In this document: positions 36,806 through 48,800 of the stretch, in pieces
Layout: every line of letters starts with the position of its first letter
How positions within the stretch are numbered: position 1 is the stretch's first letter
Assembly: GCA_905250125.1 (NCBI GenBank)
Contig: CAJNOL010000005.1
Span: 186,001 to 250,000 of the forward strand
Origin: Rotaria sordida
Lineage: Eukaryota; Rotifera; Eurotatoria; Philodinida; Philodinidae
Reading direction: 5' to 3'
Length of the DNA stretch: 64,000 nt
The notes under the pieces: generated by a model
What the model saw: only the letters and a program-made list of their open reading frames with translations
What the model was told of the DNA's origin: nothing
The model's database searches: none
Program-made: the position numbers and the translations under genes

Positions 36806-39800
36806 TTATCTCGGTGTATTTAACCAACGCTAAATAAAAAAAACAAAAAAGTCAAATTCTACAAAATATTCGAATCCAATATTATTTTACTTACAGTCTG
36901 ACGATATTTTTCATGTTCAATGATTACTGATTTTTCATCATCAGTATAACGAAGCAGTGCACAAATGACTTTGACCATAGTCTAAAAAAAAAAGAAATTA
37001 TTCTATTAATCTATTGATTATATTTAACATACCATTGGATCAGTTCCTGTCATATAAGCAAAAATAATTTGTTTTAAATAATCAATTTCAGTTGGTTCAA
37101 CTACTAATGAATGTAAAGTATCATTGGAATTCGTTAGAGATGAATGTAATTTTGAATCTAAATATTAAATAAGTATTCATAATCATATATTTTCTCTTTA
37201 CCTTCAATATTTGTTTGAGCAGCATGATCAGTTGTTCTATGAGAAAAAAAAAAAATATTTTTGATTCTGTAGTAGAGAAGTGCGTCGCGACTGCACTACT
37301 ATGATAGTATTAGTTTTTCACCAGTCTCGATCAATTTGGTCTAGTCTCGGTAACTTCCTTTCTAGTTGTCTCGATCATGACCTCGGAAATTCTAACTTGG
37401 TTCCGGTCTGGCACTGATAGATCTTCAAAATTTGGTTTCAGTCTCGGCAAGCCTTCAAATCTTGGTCTCGCATATCTCCAAATATGTCTGCTTTATTTTT
37501 TTTTCAACTTACTGAATAGGAATGTTTTCTCTACTGTTGAAGCTTTCGATTTGTGTTTGAAGATCATTTATTTGATTTTCAAGTTCTTGTATAAGATGTT
37601 GATTTATTTGTTTGTTCTAGAAGATTATATTTTGTTATTCATTTAAAGAATAATTTTACAAAAAAAAAAACAAACTTTTAATTGTTCTTCAGCGACTGAT
37701 GCTCGTTGTTCAGCTTCGATAATTCTGTGTTTCATATTATTTTCATTTTGATAGCTTCTGTCTAAATTAAAAATACAATTTGATTAATAAAATAGAAAAA
37801 AAGTTTTTTTTTTTTTTGAAATTTTACCAATTAATTCTTGATGTTGTTGATTGAATTGTTTTTCTTTTTCTTCCATTTGTGAATTCATTTCTTTAGTAAG
37901 AGATTTTAATTTTGTACTATATTCTTCTTCTTGTTCGTTTAACTTCTGTTCATATTCTTCAGTAACCATACGTAAACGAATTTCTAACGAAAAGAATTAT
38001 TTTTCTTTTTTGGAAAACAAATATTAATGATTTGAAATTTACCTAATTCTTGATTATGTGTTTGTTCACTATTAGTTATAGTTTCTTTCATTTTATGTAA
38101 TGCTTTACGTAATTTTATTCCACTTTCTTGAGTTTGTTTAAGAGTTAATTGAAGTTCTTGAATTTTTTCATCACATTCTTTTAATTGTCGATTTTTGTCA
38201 ATATTTTCTTGTTCATAAGTTAATTTTTGAGAATCTAATTCAGCTATACGACGAATATTTTCTTCATTAGTATTTCTTAATGAAACAATTTGATTATGTA
38301 ATGTTTCAATTTCTGATCGAACCGAATCATGTTCAGTCTAAATCAAATAATTAATTTCAATTATATATTTAGAGTTAATTACAATTAGACTTTTTCAATT
38401 CAAAAAGTATTTTATCCTAGTATATGTGTGAAAAAGATTGATACAACTAAACATGATTTTACATAGTTAATCAGAAGAAGATTTGTAAGTACTTTAGAAA
38501 GTAAAATCATATACCATCTCGTCTTGTGGACGTATGACGATTAGAGTCCGCCAAGTTCGAAACTTTTTGATCCAGACCATACTAGATCAAACTTTCGGAT
38601 TCGGACACAGACTCGACCGACTCTAATTCTGCTTAATTATGATTAAATTATTTTTTGTTGAGAAATGTCCTTGAACGATTAATTACAGTTTCAATCAAGG
38701 GTGTAAGTGTAGTACTTGAGTACTATATTTTACTGTAAGGTGCTGAAAAGATGTTAAAGTGCCTGAGAGGTACTGAAGTGCTAAGACTTCCAAACCTGCA
38801 TTTTCCCTCTTGATCTCATTTGTTTGTAGACTTTTTTAAGGATCATTTTGTAGTTGTTGTAAATTTTGGTTCAGTTAAAACTGAATATTAGTCATGATCT
38901 AATGGAAACGAGAAAGTATTTTAATTTTATTCTGGAAGTAAATCATTAATGAATATATTTTATTGTGGCTGTTTCGATTGAACAAATTATATGTTATGGC
39001 AAAAATCTTTTTTTTTTATAGCAATGGCGAATCTAGAGTTTTGGGAAAGGTGGGTAATCATAATCACAAAACGTTTTTTTAAAGTTCGTATGAACTCATT
39101 TTTGAGAATTTTCTACTATAAGAAAAATTGAAAAATATTTCAGAAGGAAAGGATGATTGTCCCAAACGTTTCCTGCTTGAAAGTTACTTTTTTTCGTATA
39201 GAAATTTATTAAAAATTTCATATTCGAGAAACTATTCATTTTGTTTGATAATGAAATAATTTCTACGTATTGAAATCCATATCTGAGCGTATATTCGAAA
39301 CTCTCGTCACAATAGAAGCTTCTAAAACATTCAAGTATTCAGAAGTTTTATGGAGACTTCTATTATGGGACGAGCTACTAATACAACTTGGTTGTGAGTG
39401 CTATCGAAGAGAAGACTCACACATTCACATAGAGTTCGTCTTCATGAGCCTTTGTCGTTAAGTTATAATTGTTTTAGTGAGTAGATACCCAAAAATCAAT
39501 TAACAGAATTTCGATTTAAAATTTTGCTTATACATAGATCTAATGACTTTTAAGTTATCTTGGAAGTTTCAGTCGAAGAGAATGTTCTTTCGTCAAAATA
39601 TTGAATTTCCAAAAATAGCTATTTGTCACAAAAATTGAGTTCACTTGAAAATTCAATAAGTCGATTGAAAGAATATTCTTTTTGACTGAAGTTTTCGGGA
39701 TATTCTAAGAGTCATTAGTCCTATCTATATGCAAAATTTTGGATCAAACCTTCGTCATCCGATCTGTTTGGGAGTACCTAAAAGTGTGTCAAAACCCCAG

Positions 39801-42800
39801 TAAACTGGCCATAAGTCAGCGCCAAAGTCCCATTTGAACGAGTTCTTTTATGCTGTTGCTAATCTCACAGAAACTTGTCTGTGGTTTCGATATGAGTTTA
39901 AATAGTAGGTGTCACTTGGGATAGTGCTCTCGTCAGACGTCGATAAAAAATGAAAATAATTTCTAGATATTATTCTTAATCATGAGTATTTGATGTCGAG
40001 AGAAACATTTCTTATATACAGATGACCCCTGACAAAGACTAATTTAATTGCAGCTGCAAAGTTTTGCTCGAAAACTTGGAATTGTCTGGTTACAATAGAA
40101 GCTCTAGAGCTTCTATTCCGTCTTTTATATCGATCGTTGTAGAAGGATCTTCTATTTCAGAATTGATGGAATTTTGCAAAACTGACCTGAAGTTCTTTAA
40201 TTCTTTTTTCAGCTTGCTCAAGTTTATTTATATTTTGTTTTCTCTTATTCATATTTGTTTCTGTTGTTTGCATTTGTAATCTAATTGTATCTAATTGATT
40301 TTCTAATCCAGCTTTTTCTGATAAAATATTATTAAATTTTTCTTCTAATGTTGTATGTACTTCCGTTAATTGTTTTTGTTCAAATAAAAGTTTTTCTTTT
40401 TGATTATTATTTTCTGTCAACGAAATTTTTTCTTGTGAAAGTTGTTCAATTTCATCCATTTTTGATTGTAATATTTGTTGAATTTTATTAAGATTTGTTT
40501 GTAATGAAAGAATTTCATTTGTTTTAGTTTTTAATTCATCATGTAAATCATTTAATTCACGATGAAGTTTATCATTAAGAATTTCTTGTTGATGAAAATC
40601 TTGTTGACATTGAAATATCTGTTCATCTTTTTCAATTAATGATTTATTAAATTTTATTTCAAGTTGTTCATATTGTTTAGTTTTATCAATAAATTGACAT
40701 TGAATATTTTCATATTGAATATCAATTGAATGTTTATCTTTTTGTAATTGTTCATAGGATTGATTTAATTGATTTAATTGATTTTCATATTTATTTTTAT
40801 TTATTATTAATTCTTGTTTAGTTTTATTTAATTCATCTTTAATATCATCATATTGTTGTTCTAATTGCTGTAATTCATTATGAGTATTTATTTGTTCTGA
40901 TTTTTGTTTAATTAAATCATTATTTAAACGTTTAGATTCAGCTATTAATAATTGATATTGTTCCATTTTATGTACAAATTGTTCAAGAAGTTCATCATCA
41001 TTAGTTGTATCAACATTGAGTATATTTTTTAAACGTATTATTATTTGTGATTGTTGTTTTTGTTCATCAAGTAAATGATCAAGTTGAATATTTTGTTGTA
41101 AAATTTTTTTTTCATATTCATGAAGTTCTTTTCTTAAATGTTCATTTGTATCTTGATGAGAATCAATTTCAGAACGTTGAAATAATAATTGTTGATGAAG
41201 ATTATCAATTTCTTCACTTTTTTCATTAATCATTGACAGATATTCAGATTTTAAATTTTCAATTATTTGTTGATGTTCTATAGTTAATCGTTCGACATAT
41301 GATTGTTGTGTATGTTTTAAAGAATTGGAATTTGATTGTTCATCGGAAAGATTTTGTTTGAGTATTTCGATCTGTACAAGTAGAAAAAGAAAGAAGAAAT
41401 TTGATTAATAAATTATATTAGTATGTATGGAACATAAGTGCTATTATGATCAAGTATATTAAACGAAAGATGAGAAAAAATGAATGGGTAAATTCAATGA
41501 TTTTTTTGGATTCATGCTATTATGCATAACGACTCTTCAGAAAAACAAAAGAATAGATGATTAGATAAGTCGAAATTGAGTTTCACATAGAACAAGTAAA
41601 TTCTTGAATACATAATAAATTTTCTAACTGATAGTGACTTTGAAGAAGAGCACCCCGAATAGAACTATATACGTTCCTAATAAATTCTTTCTATTGAACT
41701 CTACAGGAAAAATATCATTTCGGAATTTGTCAGTTCACATTTGTCTTTAACTAATTGCAATTAATATTCAATTATTACTTTAATTGATCTATCAAAAAAT
41801 AGTCGGTGCGTGTGTAAAGGAAACCTGCCAATCCATTCGGGTCACCATGGTTGAGTGACTATGTTGTTCGACATGTATCTATAAGGTACTATGTGCAAAT
41901 CTCAGTACCACTAGCTATGGAATGTCCCTAAACGCATTACTAACGACTATTTGTCTCGGATCATCCGTCTGATAGCATGTTGGTTACGTGGTGACATACG
42001 CTTACTCTTGTAGCTAGTGAAGCTCTAGCAATTGTGCGCAAGAATTATGCATTAGGCTGATTCTCTGTCCAGAGCTACAGCTAGTCACAGCTGTAGGGAA
42101 GATATCAGGCTATTGATTCTGTCGTGAAATAGCATCTCATACCGCAAGGTAGCTGAAAGGCAGGAGTATTCTTCCTTAGCGCACATGCACACTTTAATGC
42201 TTGAATTTCACCTTAAATAGTATGCAGATGGTAATCTTACTGGTATACAACTTGCAATCAACTGTGAAGAATGTGTGAAATAAGACATATTATTAAGTAA
42301 TCATTTTTTTCACATTTCTAACACTGATTGTGAAAATTCTTTTCACTGGCAAATATACTTCTTTTTTGTGCTACTTGTTATTGAAGATATCTCTCTGATG
42401 GTTTTTTTTTCTTGTAACCGAACACTGAAAAAAAAGTGTTCATGATCATTTCGACTCCTATGTAGGACTCTAAGGATAACCACATTGGAGAACTTTAATC
42501 TGTTCCAGAAAGGAAACATGCGTATTTTTATTTAAGTTGTCTTTCTCTTAAAAAAGAAATGACTTCTTTTGAAAAACATTCACACCTCTTTGTTTGTCTG
42601 TTCTAATAATTGTCGATCAATAATTTGTGATTCTTCGAGTGCTTCAATAGTTTGTTTTAATTGTTTACATTGATCCGTCAGTGTTGTATTTGTTGCTTTT
42701 AGTTCATCAATATTAATTGTAAGTTGAATGATTTCATTTTGTTTTTCTTCAAGTTGTTTTCTAACTAATTCTTGTTCTTCAATAGTTGTTAAATTCTTTA

Positions 42801-45800
42801 CTTTTATTTCATCAATAAAAGCTGTAAGATGAAGAATTTCATTTTGTTTTTCTTTAAGTTGTAAATTAATTTGTTCATGTTCGTCAGTGATTTTTGAATT
42901 TCTTATATTCATATTATCAATCATTTGTTTAAGTTCAAATATTTCATTTTGACTTTCTTTAAGTTGCAATTGAATTTGTTCATATTCGTTAATCATTGTT
43001 GAATTTTTAATTTTTATTTCATCATTTAATACATTTAACTGATTCAATTCATCTTGTTTATCTTCAAGTAGTTTTTCATATTGTTCACATTTTTTACTTA
43101 ACGTTAGATTAGTTTCTTTTAGTTGATTTATAGCTGTAGTAAGTTCACTAATTGTATTGTGTTTATCTTCAAGTTTACTTTCAAATTGTTTATTGATTTC
43201 GACATTGGTTGCTTTCGTTTCATCAATAAGAGTCGTAAGATGAACAACTTCATTTTGTTTATTGTCACATTGTTTTTTAATCTGTTCAAGATCTTCAGTC
43301 ATTTCCGAATTCTTCTCTTTCATTTCATCAATAATGATGGTAAGACGATCGATTTGATTTTGTTTTTCTTCAAGTTGTTTTTCATATTGTTCACATTTAT
43401 TATTCAATATTAGATTAGTTTCCTGTTGCTGATTTATAGCAGTAGTAAGTTGACTAATTTCATGTTGTTTATCTTCTAGTTGATTTTTAATCAGCTGTTG
43501 TTCTTCAATGGTTGTTGTGTTTAGTTCATTAATTGTCGCATTGAGTTTAATAATTTCATGACGTTTATCTTCAAGTTCATTTTCTATTTGTTTATGGAAT
43601 TCATCATTGGTTGATTTCATTTGATTGATAAGAGTCGTAAGATGAAGAACTTCATTTTGTTTATCGTCAAATTGTTTTTTAATCTGCTCAAGGTCTTCAG
43701 TTATTTCCGAATTCTTCTCTCTCATTTCATCAATAATGCTAGTAAGACGATCAATTTCATTTTGTTTTTCTTCAAGTTGTTTTTCATATTGTTCACATTT
43801 GTTATTTAATGTTAGATTAGTTTCTTTTAGTTGATTTACAGTTATAGTAAGTTGAATAATTTTATTTTGTTTATCTTCAAGATCGTTTTCAATTTGTTGA
43901 TTGATTTCGACATTGTTTGCATTCATTTGATCGATAAGATTCGTAAGTTGAAGAATTTCATTTTGTTTATCTTCAAGTTGTTTTTTAATTTGTTCAAGGT
44001 CTTCAGTTATTCTTGAATATTTCTCTTTCATTTCTTCATTAATAGTAGTAAGATGATTAATTTGATTTTGTTTATCTTCAAGTTCATTTTCTATTTGTTT
44101 ATTAAGTTCAGCATTCGTAGCTTTTATTTCATCGATAAGACACGTAAGATGATGAACTTCATTTTGTTTATCTTCAAGTTGTTTTGTAATTTGTTCATAT
44201 TGTTCTGTATTTAATTCATAATTAGTCTTGATTTTATTAATGATATTAGTAAGACGATTAATTTCATTTTCTTTTTCGGTAAATCGAATTTGAATTTGTT
44301 CATATTCTTCGTTGGTTGTTGTATTACTTTGTTGTAATTCGTTAGTTTTAGATTGAAGATTATTGATTTCATTTTGTTTTTCATCGAGTTCGTTTTCGAT
44401 TTGTTTGTATTTATTATTGAGTTCGACATTGTTTGCTTTTATTTCATCGATAAGAGTCGTAAGATGAACAACTTCATTTTGTTTATCTTCAAGTTGTTTT
44501 TTAATCTGTTCAAGGTCTTCAGTCATTTCCGAATTCTTCTCTCTCATTTCATCAATAATGCTAGTAAGACGATCAATTTCATTTTGTTTTTCTTCAAGTT
44601 GTTTTTCATATTGTTCACATTTATTGTCTAACGTTAGATTAGCTTCTTGTAATTGATTTAGAGTTGTAATAAGTTGACTAACTTCATTTTGTTTACCTTC
44701 AAATTTACTTTCGAATTGTTTATTGATTTCGACATTAGTTGATTTCGTTTCATCAATAAGAGTTATGAGTTGAAGAACTTCATTTTGTTTATCATCAAGT
44801 TGTCTTTTAATTTGTTCAAGGTCTTCAGTTATTTTTGAATATTTCTCTTTCATTTCTTCATTAATAGTAGTAAGATGATCAATTTGATTTTGTTTATCTT
44901 CAAGTTGATTTTTAGTCACTTGTTGCTCTTCAGTGATTGTTGTATTTATTTCATTAATTGTCGTATTGAGTTTAATAATTTCATGACGTTTATCTTCAAG
45001 TTCATTTTCTATTTGTTTATTAAATTCAGCATTTGTAGCTTTTATTTCATCGATACGACTTGTAAGGTAAAGAAGTTCATTTTGTTTATCTTCAAGTAGT
45101 TTTTCAAATTCTACACATTTATTATTTAATGTTTGATTAGTTTCTTGTAGGTGATTTAGAGTTGTAGTAAGTTGACTAACTTCATTTTGTTTATCTTCAA
45201 GTCGATTTTGAATGAGTTGTTGTTCTCCAATGGTTGTTGTGTTTAGCTCATTAATTGTCGTACTGAGTTTAACAATTTCATGATGTTTATCTTCAAGTTC
45301 GTTTTCGATTTGTTTTTTGAGTTCTACATTGATTACCTTCATTTCATCGATTAGAGTCGTAAGATGAAGAACTTCATTTTGTTTATCTTCAAATTGTTTT
45401 TTAATTTGTTCATTTTCTTCGGTGATGGTTGAGTTTATTACTTTGATGTCATTAATAGTAGAATTAAGTTGTAAAATTTCGTTCTGTTTTTCTTCAAGTT
45501 GTTGTATATTATCTTGTAATTGTTTTGTTGTAATATTAAATTCTTCTTGTAATTTAGTTAATTCACTTTGTGATAATTTAAGATTTTCGAAATCATTTTC
45601 AAGTTGTTCAATATGAATAGGTTTTTGTTTAGATTCGTTTTCATATTGATTTAATTGTAGTTTTAGTTGATTAATTTCTATTTGTTGTTGTTCAATTTGT
45701 GAGTTCAGCATTTCAATTGATTTTTGATATTCATCTTGTAACGACTGAGTTGATGAATCTTTTAACTTTTCAATTTCTTCAATTTGAGATTTAAGATGAT

Positions 45801-48800
45801 GATTTTCTTCTTGTAGTTGTTGGATATTGATATTAAATTCATGTTGCTTTTCATTGATAAGTTTTGTAGTTTGTTCTAAATGTTCTTGTTGTTGATTTTC
45901 AAGTGTTTGTCTTAATTGAGTACAATTAGTAAAAGATTCATCATAATCTTGTTGTAATTTTGTGAGAGAAGTTTTTAGTTGATTAACTGCATCATCTAGA
46001 AGAAAGACAAAAGTAAAATTTTGATATTATCAATAAGAAATAGGAAATAACTGATGTCTCAACTTAATAAAATTTAAACATTGGATTAAAGTGTTCGATG
46101 AAGAATAACGAGTGTTGCATCTAGTACGTAAGCCAAGGAAAGCAGAGCCCTTCCAAAGATTGAATTGATCTTCCTGGAGTTTGTGATTATGCTACTACAT
46201 ACTATATGACACTCGTTCGAAAAATCACCATTCAATCTTTCGAAATTTTCGTTGCTCTGAATGAAAAAATCTGACTGAAATCCTGATTTGAGATTGTATA
46301 CTTCGCATGCTCTTACGAAATGTTGGTTGTAATAGACTTTTTTTAAAAGAAATACTTTGATTGAAGACATTAGAAATAAATGAATTTTTATTTAAAAGTT
46401 TCCTACACAAGTTGCTCGATTACATCTTGACTCTTGAGGACGAACTGTAACTAGAAAAACTAGTTATTTTATAATAAATGATAATTGCAGAAGTATAGTG
46501 TCTTTTTCTAATTGATTAAATGATCTGTCACTTTGTAAGTCTCATTTCGTTAAATTAATCTAATGTATTCATTTTAAATAGCTTCTCTTCGAGTTACTAA
46601 CCAACTTTAGATTATTGAAAGAAATATTCTTATCTGAATTTTGTTTTGTGATTTCTATTATTATTCAACAAATCATCATAGGAAACTTTTTCTGTAAAAT
46701 ATATTTAGTTTTTTTTTTTGACTAGAAGAAAGCTTTCGTTCTTATTAAAACTTTTAGTGTATTCTAAATTCAAAAAACTATAAAGATACATTTAGATATT
46801 CTATTTGTTATAAATGTTTATAAAATTTCATCTAACCTATAGATTGTTGTTTTGTTTGTTGTAATTCATTAATTCGATTTTCATATTCATTTTTAAGATT
46901 ATCAATAGTGGTGAAATATTGTTTATTTTGTTGTTTTTCATTATTAATTTCTTGAGAAATATTTTGATGATCATAAATTAATTGTTGAACTCTTTCGAAT
47001 AAATCTATTGATTCATTCGATGGAAGAATATTTTCAATATTTTTTATCATTGCTCGTAAATTATTTAAATCTTCAGTTAAATAAGAAATATTCATTTGTT
47101 GATTTGATAAAATAAGTTTTAGATCTGTATATTGATTTATATCTTGTTGAAGTGATTGAATTTGTTTTTGAAATTCTTCATTTGTTGTTTCAAGTTTTGT
47201 TTTATCATTAACTAATTGTTCGATATAATCTAATTTTTCATTAAATTTAATTAATAAATTTTCATATTTTTCTTTAATATCTTCATCAATTTTAATTTGT
47301 TGTTTTGTTAAATCACGTTCATTTTCAAGTTGTCGAATATGAAGATTTGATAATTCTAATTGTTCTTGTAAACGTTGTTTATCTTGTAATAAAAGACTTA
47401 TATCCGAATCAAAATGTTCTTGAACTTCCACTGATGATGTTGATATTTCGTCTGAATGACGATCCTAAAATGAAAAATTTTTATTTCAATTTTAAATAAT
47501 ATTTATATCATGTATTATTTAACTCTACATAAGTAAAAAATATAATGAAAAAAAATAAACTATATAGCTAACTATAATACTCCCATAGTAATATAATACA
47601 CAAATACAAGACATACAATATAAAATAACATGCAAGATGCATAATAAGTCAAATATCTCACGAGCTAATATGTCTATTTTATTATTTAACCGACTCACCA
47701 TAATATTTCTTACAAAATGCTTCAAACTGAAATGATCTTCTCCTTTTGAAGTTGCCTATAAATATATATATCGAGAGTATATCTCCCTAGTTATATATAT
47801 ATATACAGTAAAACCTCTCTATTCTGAACACCACTGGGACTTTCTGAAATCGTTCATAATTACGGGGTGATCATAAAGGAGAGGATTTTGCAAAAAAACG
47901 TTTTTTTAATTTATATCACATGTTTTCATCTTTTCCTATTGTTCAACAGATTTTATTCATTAGATTTGTACATTCCATATATAATATGAGAAAAAATTTT
48001 CCACTATCAAAATTTTAAGTACGTGGATCAGGTGCATAAAATATTCAGATATGGAATACTATTTGATCTCTGCAAGGTGTATGTCACGTCTTATAGACGT
48101 GTGTAATGATATCTTGATCAAATTCATTTTTGAATTTTCTTTTAATCTTTTATTTCTGAGCGATTCGTATTCATCTGTGTTTTCTAATTTTCTTTTTAAC
48201 ATATTTGAAACAGCTCCAATTGAAATATGAAATTTTTCACTTAATAGTCAATAAGAAAGCCCATTTTCTTTCTCTTTTATAAGGTTTATTTTTTCTTCTA
48301 AACAAAGTTCATGACGAATTGTCACATTTAATAATTTAACATTAACATATAAACATACAAGACGTAACTCAGTTACGCATAGACGAGATTGAAAATTATT
48401 TTTTTTTTGTCTATTTCTCTCTCTAAGCCAATTACAAAACTAGCCAATGAAATACATTGTGTTAATTCAAAGTTTAATGATGTCCTCTATAACGTTCACA
48501 TTACAGAGGAAAATTATACAGTCGGAACCGTAAAAAAGTGTTCACATTCAGAATCGTGAGGATTTCATTAAGGAGGGGGCCAAAACCAGCAAAAATCGCT
48601 CGGGGGGACCGGAGAGCGTTCAGTATTACAGGTTGATCATTAAGGAGGGGTGTTCACTAATAGATGTTTTACTGTATATGTGTATGTGTGTGTGTAGTCT
48701 TATCTTTTTTTTTAGATAAATGATAAAAGATAAAAAAATTTTTCAAAATTTACTTTCATCATGGATTCAATAACGGTTTGTTTTTCATTTAATTTTTGAA

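Noticed and set aside
43123-45616. Hydrophobic Phe/Ile-rich open frames on the plus strand opposite the golgin exon
   Set aside because: They are antisense shadows of the repeated Lys/Glu/Asn codons of the golgin coiled coil, not membrane proteins.
46080-46410. Possible further copy of TIR family 1 in a golgin intron
   Set aside because: A few words look similar but neither inverted end nor the shared interior order could be found.
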